Assembly (NCBI GenBank): GCA_030595795.1
Contig: JAUVCH010000035.1
Span: forward strand, 1 to 35,448
Reading direction: 5' to 3'
DNA length: 35,448 bases
Origin: Gammaproteobacteria bacterium
GTDB lineage: Bacteria > Pseudomonadota > Gammaproteobacteria > GCA-001735895
Shown here: positions 16,599 through 25,469 of the stretch, piece by piece
Position numbering within the stretch: the stretch's first letter is position 1
Layout of the letters: every line of letters begins with the position of its first letter
Made by a program: the position numbers and the translations under genes
The notes under the pieces: model-generated
Database searches by the model: none
Told to the model about the DNA's origin: nothing
The model's input: only the letters and a program-made list of their open reading frames with translations

Positions 16599-17054
16599 GT
16601 GTCTGACATATCTACCGCCAGTTTGTATCCACGAGCCGCAGTAGCCGCCATCGTGATCTGTCAGAATAAGGTATTATTTGGACAACGCAGACTCCAGTCT
16701 GAATATTTTGAGTGGCAACTACCCGGAGGATGGATTCATACAGGAGAGTCGCCTGATAAAGCGGCGCGGCGCGAAGTCGAAGAGGAGACCGGCCTACAAC
16801 TCGGCAAACTGCATTTAGTCGCGGTAACTAATAATTTATTTTCTGCCCAAAACCATTCTATATCCCTGTGTTTTGAGGCAAAATGTCTCGATCCAAAGCT
16901 GTTATCAACAATGGAACCGGGAAAATGCCTGGGCTGGTACTGGAAAACATGGGAAGAAGTGAATGAAAATCTGTTTTTACCATTGCGAAAACTGAAGGAA
17001 ACCGATTATCAGCCTCTTTTTAAGGATAAATATGAGATGCAGTCCTCATTTTAA
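16599..17054 (+). CDS. Nudix hydrolase
   Basis: Hydrolase of nucleoside diphosphates linked to another group. The Nudix box is complete: GGWIHTGES, then ARREVEEETG, fitting G-x5-E-x7-REUxEExGU. The N-terminal strand RAAVAAIVICQNKVLFGQRR and EWQLPGGW resemble the MTH2/NUDT15-like group, but substrate cannot be read from this. 151 residues is a single-domain enzyme. The start is GTG with GAGAG at 16588-16592. It is transcribed divergently from arsS and stands about 100 nt before the PP2C fusion gene. Confidence 0.9.
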   Translation: MSDISTASLYPRAAVAAIVICQNKVLFGQRRLQSEYFEWQLPGGWIHTGESPDKAARREVEEETGLQLGKLHLVAVTNNLFSAQNHSISLCFEAKCLDPKLLSTMEPGKCLGWYWKTWEEVNENLFLPLRKLKETDYQPLFKDKYEMQSSF

Positions 17055-17104
17055 AAAAAACCCGTTTTTAAGGGCTTATGAATACTAAACTAGAAAATAC
17101 TTTA

Positions 17105-17120
17105 ACTATACTATTATAGT
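17105..17120. promoter_or_regulatory. Small inverted repeat upstream of the PP2C fusion gene
   Basis: ACTATA-CTAT-TATAGT, 6-bp perfect arms with a 4-nt centre, 34 nt before the ATG in an A+T-rich stretch. It could be an operator or part of a promoter. Palindromes this short occur by chance in A+T-rich DNA. Confidence 0.2.
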
Positions 17121-17153
17121 CATAATGTAATATCCGAGAACCTATACTACAAA

Positions 17154-19010
17154 ATGAGTGTTGAATTCGAAATAGCAAGTGAGCAGATCGATGGTGCCAG
17201 GGATTACCAGGAAGATGCTTATATGGTTAATCAACTCGGTGAAGCTGAAAATGGAAACCTGTGCTCGCTGATAATAATGGCAGATGGCATGGGCGGTCAT
17301 GCTGCCGGTAATGTCGCTAGTAACATGGTGGTTGCCACTTTTAACAAAACCTTCCAGTCGCGTTTTCACACCGAAGAGGTCGCCGATGCGTTAACGGATA
17401 GTTTGAATCGTTCAAACGATCAAATTCGGGCCTCGGTGAAAGAAACACCTGCTCTGCGTGGCATGGGCTGCACTATGGTCAGTGCCTACCTTGAAGATAA
17501 TAATTTGTTCTGGGTTAGTGTAGGCGATAGTCATCTCTACCTGTTACGTGACCGCGAACTCATCAAACAAAATGCCGACCATAGCTACGGTGCCTATCTT
17601 GACATGATGAAAGAGCAAGGCATGGAAATGGAGGCGCAGGAAGGCATGTCCAGAAATATGCTCATGAGCGCCATGACTGGTGAGGAAATGAGCAGTATTG
17701 ACGTATCCGAAACACCGATCAAGGTACGCCCTGGAGATCGAATTATTGTTGCCAGCGACGGCCTCGATACGCTCGGAGCAGGTGCCATCATTCAATACTC
17801 ATCCTGGTCAGCAACGGCCAAGGAATGCGTCTATGCTTTACTTAAAGCGGTAGAAGACGCCAATAAAATTAATCAGGATAACACCACCCTGATCGTTATC
17901 GATATAAAAGAGCGCAGCGTTCAGCAGCCAGCCGCAGCAATTCCAGAGGAGCCAGCGTCCGCCCCAGCTCAGCGAGTCGCCGATATCCAAATTCCCGAAG
18001 AACCTAAAGAACCGCGTTCTTTCAAGGGGCTGATTTGGGTTGTTATTATAGGTTTACTGGCGGCCGGTGGTTATTTTGCATGGCAACAGGGTGTTGTACA
18101 AAAGGCGACTGATACGGCAATAAATGTAATCGAAGAGCAGATCACTGAGATGACCAAAGTCGATCCAGAGGCAGAACCTGAACCAGTAGCAGAAACCACG
18201 ACAGAGTCCGAAATGGAACCCGAGCCTGAAGTCGTTACGACTGAACCCGAACCGGCAGTAGAACCAGCGTTTACTGACAAACCCGATCCGTTTCGTGACA
18301 GGCTTAAATCGGGTAGTAACGGCCCGACCATGATTCGAGTACCCGCGGGTAGCTTCCGTATGGGTGCCGCATCTGCCGTCCTCGCTGCCGATGAGGCTCC
18401 ACGTCATGACGTGACTGTCAAATCATTCATGGTTTCGGTTTACGAGATCACTTACGCCGACTACGACAAATTCGCTCGCGCGAGTAAACGCAAATTACCC
18501 GATAGCACCGGTCTGGATCGCAAGGTACATCCGGTTGCCGATGTCTCCTGGGACGATGCACTTGCTTATACCAAATGGCTCGGCAAACAAACTGGCAAAA
18601 ACTATCGCCTGTTATCGGAATCAGAGTGGGAATATGTCTCCCGCGCCGGATCCAGAACATCTTTCTGGTGGGGGGCTACCGCTGGCTCCAGTAATGCGCA
18701 TTGTTTTGACTGTAAGAGCGATTTTAATACCAGCAAACCGGCCAAAGTCGGCACGTATAAACCGAATGCTTTCGGCCTTTACGATACAGCGGGTAATTTA
18801 TACGAATGGGTACACGATTGTTATCACCGCAATTATAAGGGCGCGCCCGATGACGGCTCGGTCTGGGAAGGCGGTGATTGTGAAAACCGTATTGTCCGCG
18901 GTGGTGCTTTCCGCAGCCCGGCAAGTTCGATGCGCTCCGAAAATCGCGAAAAGTTTAAGAGTGGACGCGGGCAGTATAATGTCGGTCTTCGCGTCGCTCG
19001 TGATCTGTAA
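17154..19010 (+). CDS. PP2C-type phosphatase, membrane helix, FGE-sulfatase-like domain fusion
   Basis: Predicted transmembrane protein with a cytoplasmic Ser/Thr phosphatase and an extracytoplasmic C-type-lectin-like domain. Residues 1-252: PP2C/PPM, with YQED (18-21), DGMGGH (44-49), GMGCTMV (103-109), GDSHLYLLRD (124-133), SDG (201-203) and QDN (241-243), so the metal sites look intact. Residues about 293-311: one hydrophobic helix. 312-390: Glu/Pro-rich linker. About 391-617: SUMF1/FGE-sulfatase domain (MIRVPAGSFRMG, VSWDDALAYTKWLG, YRLLSESEWEY, GLYDTAGNLYEWVHD, VRGGAFRSP, GLRVAR). The Cys pair needed for formylglycine generation is absent after RGGAF, so it probably binds rather than modifies. 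The ribosome-binding site is weak. No kinase partner or type VI secretion gene is in the window. Confidence 0.88.
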   Translation: MSVEFEIASEQIDGARDYQEDAYMVNQLGEAENGNLCSLIIMADGMGGHAAGNVASNMVVATFNKTFQSRFHTEEVADALTDSLNRSNDQIRASVKETPALRGMGCTMVSAYLEDNNLFWVSVGDSHLYLLRDRELIKQNADHSYGAYLDMMKEQGMEMEAQEGMSRNMLMSAMTGEEMSSIDVSETPIKVRPGDRIIVASDGLDTLGAGAIIQYSSWSATAKECVYALLKAVEDANKINQDNTTLIVIDIKERSVQQPAAAIPEEPASAPAQRVADIQIPEEPKEPRSFKGLIWVVIIGLLAAGGYFAWQQGVVQKATDTAINVIEEQITEMTKVDPEAEPEPVAETTTESEMEPEPEVVTTEPEPAVEPAFTDKPDPFRDRLKSGSNGPTMIRVPAGSFRMGAASAVLAADEAPRHDVTVKSFMVSVYEITYADYDKFARASKRKLPDSTGLDRKVHPVADVSWDDALAYTKWLGKQTGKNYRLLSESEWEYVSRAGSRTSFWWGATAGSSNAHCFDCKSDFNTSKPAKVGTYKPNAFGLYDTAGNLYEWVHDCYHRNYKGAPDDGSVWEGGDCENRIVRGGAFRSPASSMRSENREKFKSGRGQYNVGLRVARDL

Positions 19011-19056
19011 TTGATAGATAATTCGTTAAATCATCAATACAGATATTGAGAGAAAG

Positions 19057-19719
19057 ATGATCGACTGGCAACAGATCGATACCGTACTACTCGATATGGA
19101 CGGCACCCTGCTCGATCTTCATTTCGATAATTACTTCTGGCAGGAATACCTGCCGATGCGCTACGCCGCTATTAAATCGCTGGATCCGGCTCAGGCTCGG
19201 CAAAGCATTCATCAGCAGACTCAATCGATAAAAGGCACTCTGGAATGGTATTCGACAGACTACTGGAGTGAGACTCTGGGAATCGATGTGGTCGAATTAA
19301 AACATGAAGTCAGCCATAAGGTAGCCACACGGCCCTATTGTGTCGATTTCCTCGATGCGTTACGGGCTGCTGGTAAAGATATTGTCATGGTTACCAATGC
19401 GCACCACGACAGTTTGAATTTAAAAATGGCGAAAACAGGCATTGGGCATAAATTCGATCGCCTGATCACAGTGCACGAATTTTCTCTGCCCAAAGAAACC
19501 CCGGATTGCTGGCTAGAAGTGAATAACCGCCACGCATTTGATCGGCGTCGAACCCTGTTAATCGACGATAATTTACTAGCCTTACAATCTGCGTATGATT
19601 ATGGTATCACCCAGTTACTGGCGATTTTTAAACCCGACTCACAGGCGCCGGTTCAGGATGTTGGGCATTTTTCTGCGATACATTCTTTCGATGAAATCAT
19701 GCCGATAGAGTCGGCTTGA
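19057..19719 (+). CDS. yrfG: GMP/IMP nucleotidase, HAD superfamily
   Basis: HAD phosphatase acting on purine monophosphates. The start IDTVLLDMDGTLLDLHFDNYFWQEYLP is the DxDGT catalytic motif followed by the YrfG-specific cap start. Motif II is VMVTNAHHDSLNLKMAKTG; later LPKETPDCW provides the Lys, and LLIDDNLLALQSAYDYGI the acidic motif IV. 220 residues matches E. coli YrfG. AGAGAAAG precedes the ATG. It lies 47 nt after the PP2C fusion gene and its stop region joins the GFA-family gene, suggesting one transcript. Confidence 0.9.
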   Translation: MIDWQQIDTVLLDMDGTLLDLHFDNYFWQEYLPMRYAAIKSLDPAQARQSIHQQTQSIKGTLEWYSTDYWSETLGIDVVELKHEVSHKVATRPYCVDFLDALRAAGKDIVMVTNAHHDSLNLKMAKTGIGHKFDRLITVHEFSLPKETPDCWLEVNNRHAFDRRRTLLIDDNLLALQSAYDYGITQLLAIFKPDSQAPVQDVGHFSAIHSFDEIMPIESA

Positions 19720-19748
19720 CCCAGTCCGCTTGGCCCAGGAGACGAAAA

Positions 19749-20195
19749 TTGACGGATAGCAACGAATCTCGAATAGCGTTAACCGGTGGTTGCCTTTGCG
19801 GAGGTGTTCGGTATGAGATAGACGGACCCCGCCGCGACATCATTAATTGTCACTGCGAAAACTGTCGTAAAACTCATGGCCATGTTGCAGCCTACACCTC
19901 GGTATTACATAGCGACCTTAGTTTGCTCAAACAGAAAAGCCTGAACTGGTTTCACGATGCCTCTCCAGATACCTACCGTGGTTTTTGTGATGTCTGTGGA
20001 TCCAGCCTGTTCTGGGATGCGAGAAGTGGGAATGATAAGATTTCGGTGGCAGCAGGTACACTCGATGCGAGTCATGGGCTGAAAACTATTGGGCATGTTT
20101 ATGTCAGCGAGGCGGGCGACTACTACGAAATTTCCGATGGCCTGCAACAGTTCGAATATTCCAGTCAGGGCGAGTTAGAACCAACGAGTAGTTGA
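19749..20195 (+). CDS. GFA/CENP-V family zinc protein
   Basis: Protein of the glutathione-dependent formaldehyde-activating enzyme-like (GFA) fold; most bacterial members have no proven substrate. Zinc ligands: TGGCLCGGVRYEI, then NCHCENCRK, then FCDVCGSSLFW, the full Cys set. Later VAAGTLD and HVYVSEAGDYYEI are family-typical. The frame opens at a TTG at 19716 overlapping the yrfG stop, but the TTG at 19749 has AGGAGA at 19738-19743 with good spacing and brings the start close to the domain, so it is preferred. Likely co-transcribed with yrfG. Confidence 0.85.
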   Translation: MTDSNESRIALTGGCLCGGVRYEIDGPRRDIINCHCENCRKTHGHVAAYTSVLHSDLSLLKQKSLNWFHDASPDTYRGFCDVCGSSLFWDARSGNDKISVAAGTLDASHGLKTIGHVYVSEAGDYYEISDGLQQFEYSSQGELEPTSS

Positions 20196-20250
20196 CCGCT
20201 GACTCGTAATGAGATAAAAGTTTTATTATAAAACTAAATGTCTCTGCCAT

Positions 20251-20766
20251 ATGCCAATCCCTGAAAATCATGATCCGTTTAAACGTTCTATATCCCATGT
20301 CCTCGAAATTATAGGTGAAGGCTGGTCGCTATTAATTATCAGAGAGGCATTTTTTGGCGTGCATCGTTTCGAGGAATTTCAGTCTCAATTAGGTATAGCA
20401 CGAAATATTTTAACCGCACGATTGAAAAAACTTTGCGAAACCCAAATTCTTGAACGGGTTCCTATAAAAGAAGGTGCTAAACGACACGAATATATGCTGA
20501 CATCCAAGGGTAAGGAGTTAATGCCAGTCCTCATCGCGTTGACTCAATGGGGCGACAGGTGGATATTTGGCGAAAATGCCGAACCGGTCATATTCATGGA
20601 TAGAGAGCATAATGAGCCTATAGCTAAAATAAAGGTTCGATCCGCGCGTGGCGGCGATTTACGCCCGCGAGAAATTATGGTTGTACCGGGGCCAGGTTCG
20701 ACGCCCGAATCTAAAAAGCGAATAGAAGAGATGCATCGAAGATTAGAGTCCGGTGTCGATGCCTGA
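20251..20766 (+). CDS. HxlR family transcriptional regulator
   Basis: Winged helix DNA-binding protein of the HxlR (MarR-related) type. Residues about 10-105 fit the family: KRSISHVLEIIGEGWSLLIIREAFFGVHRFEEFQ, then LGIARNILTARLKKLCE as recognition helix and HEYMLTSKGKELMPVLIALTQWGDRW as the wing and dimer helix. The usual N-terminal Cys of redox-sensing members is not evident. A C-terminal extension of about 60 residues (FMDREHNEPIAKIKV, then basic RxxE stretches) is typical of longer members. It overlaps the following diguanylate cyclase gene by 8 nt, so the two are probably made together. Confidence 0.88.
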   Translation: MPIPENHDPFKRSISHVLEIIGEGWSLLIIREAFFGVHRFEEFQSQLGIARNILTARLKKLCETQILERVPIKEGAKRHEYMLTSKGKELMPVLIALTQWGDRWIFGENAEPVIFMDREHNEPIAKIKVRSARGGDLRPREIMVVPGPGSTPESKKRIEEMHRRLESGVDA

Positions 20767-21439
20767 TCATAATAAACCGCTAGAATGCCCGGTCTCAGAA
20801 AGCAGTTGTCTCTGGCTCGATGAAGTTGAAAATCTTCGTCAGCAGAACGCCGAGCTTGCCGATCTGGTTTTAACCGATGCGTTGACTGGATTATATAATT
20901 ACCGACATTTTGAAAGTGTATTGCAGGCTGAAATGGATCGCTCCAAACGCAGTGGCATTCCGACCAGCCTGGTGATGATCGACCTGGATCATTTTAAGCA
21001 GGTCAACGATATCCATGGACATGAGGTTGGCAATATTGTGCTTAAGGCTGTCGCCAATAAATTACTTTCACAGGTTAGAACCACCGATATAGTCTGTCGT
21101 TATGGAGGCGAAGAATTTGCCATTATCTTTCCAGAAACACACCTGAATCTGGCAATTCAGGTGGCTGATCGGATCCGGGAAACGATTGCTTTTACACCGA
21201 TTATGAATGGCTCGGAGGAACTCAATGTTACCGCTAGCATGGGCGCTAGCGTATACATGAAGACCAGCACCTTAACGATCGAGGAATTTGTCGACTCGGT
21301 CGATAAATATTTATACGAAGCCAAACAATCTGGACGAAACTGTATTTGTCATATCGACTATAGCGATCTACGCGCCGCTACCGAAGTCGGTGTTGACGAA
21401 CGCGCTATGCTAATTGAGCTGAACAAGACTCAGAGTTAA
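20759..21439 (+). CDS. Diguanylate cyclase (GGDEF domain)
   Basis: Makes c-di-GMP from two GTP. After a short N-terminal region with a coiled-coil-like stretch (LWLDEVENLRQQNAELADLVL), the GGDEF domain begins with DALTGLYNYRHFE, carries DLDHFKQVND for metal binding, and has the active signature CRYGGEEFAIIFPE. RTTD five residues upstream of the signature fits the RxxD inhibitory site, so product feedback is expected. No membrane segment or sensory domain is visible; it is soluble. The open frame starts two codons earlier at a GTG (20753); the ATG at 20759 is preferred. It overlaps the HxlR gene. It contrasts with the degenerate GGDEF protein at 8990. Confidence 0.92.
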   Translation: MPDHNKPLECPVSESSCLWLDEVENLRQQNAELADLVLTDALTGLYNYRHFESVLQAEMDRSKRSGIPTSLVMIDLDHFKQVNDIHGHEVGNIVLKAVANKLLSQVRTTDIVCRYGGEEFAIIFPETHLNLAIQVADRIRETIAFTPIMNGSEELNVTASMGASVYMKTSTLTIEEFVDSVDKYLYEAKQSGRNCICHIDYSDLRAATEVGVDERAMLIELNKTQS

Positions 21440-21484
21440 AAAAGTTCTAAAATTAATGAGGGCGAGCCTTTCCTGCGGTAAGTG

Positions 21485-21738
21485 TTATTTACTCTCGGCC
21501 AGATAACGCTCGATACTCGATGTTATCTCACGTTTGGCTTCTTCGGCATCCACCCAACCATCGATCTTTACCCATTTACCCGGTTCCAGGTCTTTCCAGG
21601 ATCATGACTTTATAGACCTGTGCATAATAAAGAGTCGGATTATAGCCGATAAGCGATTTCGATTTACCGTCTCGATAGCGCGAACGAGAGACTTTCAATT
21701 TATGTATTGAAGATTCTTATACCTTGGTCTGGTGCCAT
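21485..21738 (-). pseudogene. Frameshifted gene remnant downstream of pfp
   Basis: Three coding-like pieces in three frames on the minus strand: MAPDQGIRIFNT (from ATG 21738), then KVSRSRYRDGKSKSL and NPTLYYAQVYKVM (about 21690-21600), then [15 protein letters not shown] and [19 protein letters not shown] ending in TAA at 21485-21487. Joined by two frame changes they would give one soluble protein of about 80 residues. I do not recognise the family. The first piece begins 9 nt after the pfp stop, as an operon partner would. Sequencing error at the junctions is an alternative to real decay. Confidence 0.4.
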
Positions 21739-21746
21739 AGTAACTA

Positions 21747-23003
21747 CTACAGTTCAAATGTCTCGAGCTTTTGATCGATCAATTGATTTTTCAAAACGAC
21801 ATATTTTGGCATGCCCCGATCATCATAATCCGGATAGGATTCGCCACTAATCAAGGGATAAAGGTACTCTCGGCAGGCATCGGAAATGCCAAAGCCGTCT
21901 TCGGTGATAAAGTCAGCTGGCATCATTTTCTCGACATTGGCAACTTCAGATAATGGAGCACTACCAATTTTCCATTCATAGGGTGAGTTAGAGACACGAT
22001 CGATCGTCGGCATAATCGCATTCTGTCCCGCTAACGCCATTTCGACGCCCGCCTTGCCAAGTGCATAGGCTTGCTCGACATCGCTGGCTGACGCGAGGTG
22101 GCGGGCCGCACGTTGCAGGTAATCTGCAACCGCCCAGTGAAATTTATAGCCGAGCTCCTGCTTAATCAGGTTAGCGACAACTGGCGCTACCCCACCAAGT
22201 TGCGCATGGCCGAATGAATCGCGCGCACCTTGTTCAGCTAAAAAGGTGCCGTCTGCATACTGCGCTCCTTCAGAAACTACAATCGTACAAAAACCGTGGT
22301 TTTCGACTTTAGCTTTGACGGCTGCGATGAACCCTGACTGATCAAAATCGACTTCCGGGAATAAGACCAACACAGGAATGTCGTAATCGCTAATCAGGCC
22401 ACCGGCGGCGGCGATCCAGCCAGCGTGACGACCCATCACTTCGAGCACGAAAACCTTGGTTGAAGTCTTGGCCATAGATCGAACGTCGAAAGATGCTTCG
22501 AGTGCAGAGACTGCAATATATTTTGCAACCGAGCCAAACCCTGGGCAATTATCGGTAATGGGTAGGTCGTTATCGACGGTCTTGGGAATATGAACAGCCT
22601 GTACCGGGTACCCCATCTTCTCTGATAGTTGCGATACCTTGTAGCAGGTGTCGGCCGAATCTCCCCCACCGTTGTAAAAGAAGTAGCCGATATTATGTGC
22701 CTTGAATACTTCAATCAGACGTTCGTACTCACGTCGATTTTCCTCAAGGCTTTTTAATTTAAATCGGCAGGATCCAAACGCGCCAGATGGCGTATTTTTC
22801 AGCCCCGCGATGTCATCTGCCGATTCATTTGCAGTGTCGATTAGCTCTTCGGTGAGGGCACCGATAATGCCATTTCGACCAGCAAAGACAGTACCAATCT
22901 TATCTGGATGTTGGCGGGCAGTTTCGATCACGCCACAGGCAGAGGCATTGATTACCGAGGTGACACCACCTGATTGGGCGTAAAAAGCGTTCTTTGTACT
23001 CAT
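21747..23003 (-). CDS. pfp: Pyrophosphate-dependent 6-phosphofructokinase
   Basis: Reversible phosphorylation of fructose 6-phosphate with PPi in place of ATP. YNGGGDSADTCYKVSQL carries the PPi-type GGDS, where ATP enzymes have GGDGS; HIPKTVDNDLPITDNCPGFGS is the catalytic PKTxDND motif with the Lys characteristic of PPi enzymes; EVMGRHAGW binds the sugar phosphate. 418 residues fits the long PPi-PFK group. GGTGAT lies before the ATG. It stands next to hppA, the membrane pyrophosphatase, a pairing known from methanotrophs such as Methylococcus. A strong terminator separates the two, so pfp may have its own promoter near 23020-23100. Confidence 0.93.
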   Translation of the reverse strand: MSTKNAFYAQSGGVTSVINASACGVIETARQHPDKIGTVFAGRNGIIGALTEELIDTANESADDIAGLKNTPSGAFGSCRFKLKSLEENRREYERLIEVFKAHNIGYFFYNGGGDSADTCYKVSQLSEKMGYPVQAVHIPKTVDNDLPITDNCPGFGSVAKYIAVSALEASFDVRSMAKTSTKVFVLEVMGRHAGWIAAAGGLISDYDIPVLVLFPEVDFDQSGFIAAVKAKVENHGFCTIVVSEGAQYADGTFLAEQGARDSFGHAQLGGVAPVVANLIKQELGYKFHWAVADYLQRAARHLASASDVEQAYALGKAGVEMALAGQNAIMPTIDRVSNSPYEWKIGSAPLSEVANVEKMMPADFITEDGFGISDACREYLYPLISGESYPDYDDRGMPKYVVLKNQLIDQKLETFEL

Positions 23004-23104
23004 AAATCACCGAATAAAATTTTAGACCGGCAGAATACCGTATTCTAATCCTTAATTTAAGCTTGGGAGGCCGAGATTTTCTATGCCTGACTGTAAGTAA
23101 AATT

Positions 23105-23135
23105 TAAACAAAAAAGGCAGATCCGAAGATCTGCC
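23105..23135 (-). terminator. Rho-independent terminator of hppA
   Basis: On the minus strand GGCAGATC-TTCG-GATCTGCC (23135-23116) forms a perfect 8-bp stem with a UUCG tetraloop, followed by TTTTTT and GTTT. It lies 24 nt after the hppA stop and 113 nt before the pfp start, so most hppA transcription should end here. Confidence 0.9.
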
Positions 23136-23159
23136 TTTTGGGCTATTCAGAATAAGAAT

Positions 23160-25160
23160 CTAACCCAGCAGCGGCGCAATCACCAGACTGACAATTGCCA
23201 TAACATTGATGAGAATATTCATCGAAGGCCCCGAGGTGTCTTTGAAAGGGTCGCCGACGGTATCTCCAACCACTGTCGCGGTATGCACGTCAGATCCTTT
23301 GCCGCCGAGGTTGCCTTTTTCAACGTACTTCTTGGCGTTGTCCCAGGCGCCACCGGCGTTCGCCATCATCAGTGCCATGAGTACACAGCTTAATAATGCA
23401 CCCGAGAGCATGCCGCCGAGTGCTTCCGCGCCGATAAGAAAGCCAACCAGTGGGGGCGCGCTGACTGCGATGACGCCGGGTATGATCATTTTTTTCAGTG
23501 CTGCGGTGGTTGCAATATCAACGCAGCGCGCGGTATCGGGCTCCGCTTTGCCTTCAAGTAAGCCTTCGATTTCACGAAACTGGCGACGGATTTCTTTAAT
23601 CATTTCAAATGCTGCATCGCCGACTGCGGTCATGGTGATCGACGCAATTAAATACGGGATGATACCGCCGATGAAAAGACCAATCAGGACGTTTGGATTA
23701 CTGAGTTCAAGTTCGAAGTTCGGAATGTTGAGCGATACGGTTTCGATGAAAGCGGTGATAATTGCCAGTGCCGCTAGCGCAGCAGCACCAATCGCGAAGC
23801 CTTTGCCTATCGCGGCAGTGGTATTGCCAAGCTCGTCGAGTGAATCGGTAATTTTACGCGTATCTTCACCGAGGCCGGCCATTTCGGCGATACCACCGGC
23901 GTTGTCAGCAACCGGGCCGTATGCGTCGATAGCCATAGTAATACCAACAGTTGCAAGCATGCCGACGGCGGCGATACCGACACCGTAAAGACCGGAGAAA
24001 TGACTGGAAATGGCGATGATGCCGCAAATGGTCAAAACTGGAATAGCGACCGATTGCATACCTAGAGCTAATCCGCTGATCATGACCGTCGCAGGGCCGG
24101 TTTCCCCCGACTTGGCGATATGCTCCACTGGTTTGCCCGCAGTGTAGTATTCGGTGATGAGGCCGATAATAATGCCGCCAACCGCGCCGGAGAGTACCGA
24201 TACCCAGATGCCGTAGTTCAGGTCGAGTTCGGCAATCAGAAAATAAGCCGCACCAATAAATAATATCGAAGCACCCATGGTACCCATACGCAGGGCCATT
24301 TCAGGCGACTTAGCTGAATTGGTCTTGACGATAAGAATTCCACCGATTGAACAAATCAGGCCCAGCGAGGCCAGGGCCAATGGCAGGAACATCAGGTTAG
24401 CCTGGCTGCCAAGCGTTAGCATGCTTGCAGTTAAAGTCGAGGCAATTGCAATCGTCGCAATCATAGATCCGCAGTAAGATTCGAAAATATCCGATCCCAT
24501 ACCGGCAACGTCGCCCACATTGTCGCCAACATTATCGGCGATAACGCCAGGGTTTCTGGGATCGTCTTCTGGAATACCGGCTTCGATTTTACCGACCAGG
24601 TCAGCACCGATGTCGGCGCTTTTGGTGAAGATTCCCCCGCCGACACGTGAAAATAATGCGACTACCGACGCGCCCATGGCAAAACCGTGAATGGCGTGTA
24701 TGGTTTCTGGGTCGCCGGCGAACATATAGAAAACAGCGCCGAGTCCGAGCAGGCCAAGGGATGCCACCGACAGGCCCATGATTGAGCCACCGAAAAATGC
24801 CACGGTGAGGGCGGTGGCAGCACCTTCATTATGCGCTGCAGTGGTGGTTCGGACATTGGCTCGGGTCGCAGTATTCATGCCGATATAACCAGCGCCACCC
24901 GAAGCAAGCGCGCCTAATAGAAAGCTGAATGCGGTTTGCCAGCCCAGGAAAATGTAAAGCAAAACAATTAAGACGGACGAAAACATAGCCAGCATCTTGT
25001 ATTCACGTTTCATGAATACCATCGCACCGAGGTGGATTTGATTACCGATTTCGACGACTTTTCCATCGCCCTCCGGATGTTTTTTTACCTGGCCGTAGGT
25101 AATAAAGGCGGCTACAAGTCCGAGCACGCCAAATAGCGGCGGCAATAAATTAACTTCCAT
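23160..25160 (-). CDS. hppA: Membrane-bound ion-translocating pyrophosphatase
   Basis: Couples PPi hydrolysis to pumping of H+ (or Na+) across the membrane; 666 residues and about 16 helices. The active-site loops are intact: [23 protein letters not shown], then [18 protein letters not shown], and near the end [11 protein letters not shown] and [17 protein letters not shown]. The [14 protein letters not shown] segment has Ala where K+-independent enzymes have Lys, so it belongs to the K+-dependent branch, which includes both H+ and Na+ pumps; I cannot separate these by eye. TTGGGGACT precedes the ATG. It is divergent from mrdA across a 309-nt gap. Confidence 0.95.
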   Translation of the reverse strand: MEVNLLPPLFGVLGLVAAFITYGQVKKHPEGDGKVVEIGNQIHLGAMVFMKREYKMLAMFSSVLIVLLYIFLGWQTAFSFLLGALASGGAGYIGMNTATRANVRTTTAAHNEGAATALTVAFFGGSIMGLSVASLGLLGLGAVFYMFAGDPETIHAIHGFAMGASVVALFSRVGGGIFTKSADIGADLVGKIEAGIPEDDPRNPGVIADNVGDNVGDVAGMGSDIFESYCGSMIATIAIASTLTASMLTLGSQANLMFLPLALASLGLICSIGGILIVKTNSAKSPEMALRMGTMGASILFIGAAYFLIAELDLNYGIWVSVLSGAVGGIIIGLITEYYTAGKPVEHIAKSGETGPATVMISGLALGMQSVAIPVLTICGIIAISSHFSGLYGVGIAAVGMLATVGITMAIDAYGPVADNAGGIAEMAGLGEDTRKITDSLDELGNTTAAIGKGFAIGAAALAALAIITAFIETVSLNIPNFELELSNPNVLIGLFIGGIIPYLIASITMTAVGDAAFEMIKEIRRQFREIEGLLEGKAEPDTARCVDIATTAALKKMIIPGVIAVSAPPLVGFLIGAEALGGMLSGALLSCVLMALMMANAGGAWDNAKKYVEKGNLGGKGSDVHTATVVGDTVGDPFKDTSGPSMNILINVMAIVSLVIAPLLG

Positions 25161-25469
25161 TCGATAGTCCCCAAAAAGATTAGTTTTAAAAATGGTGGTC
25201 GCACCAAATCTTTACCCCGTACCAGAACGGGCAAGTATTCGTGCACCCCAAAAAAGTGATGGCATGATATAGGTTTTATGCCGGGTTCAAAACCTCTTTC
25301 GCATAAAATTGATTAATCTGTGATAAAAAAGGTTTGATAACGGTGTTGTTACTTAAAAAAGTGGCATAACACTAGTATTATTGTCATCTGGTGGTTTAAT
25401 CTCCCACCCTGAACCCAGACTATAGAAATTCGATCAATCCTTGTTTGAAGTAACCCCGTCCAGACTGAT
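25161..25469. other. Divergent intergenic region between hppA and mrdA
   Basis: 309 nt with no gene. It should hold both promoters. The A+T-rich middle (about 25310-25385) has promoter-like hexamers but no pair with good spacing that I would name. A weak inverted repeat GGTGG/CCACC lies at about 25390-25408. The rsfS and rlmH genes that precede mrdA in E. coli and Pseudomonas are not here. Confidence 0.5.

Noticed and set aside
18324..19007. FGE-like domain as a working formylglycine-generating enzyme
   Set aside because: The Cys pair that real FGEs carry after the RGG segment is missing, so sulfatase activation is unlikely.
18535..19014. 159-codon plus-strand frame
   Set aside because: Out-of-frame shadow inside the FGE-like domain of the PP2C fusion, which has strong domain evidence in its own frame.
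23206..23988. 260-codon open frame on the plus strand
   Set aside because: It lies entirely antisense to hppA; the translation is low-complexity Ser/Ala/Pro, typical of the reverse strand of a G+C-rich membrane-protein gene.
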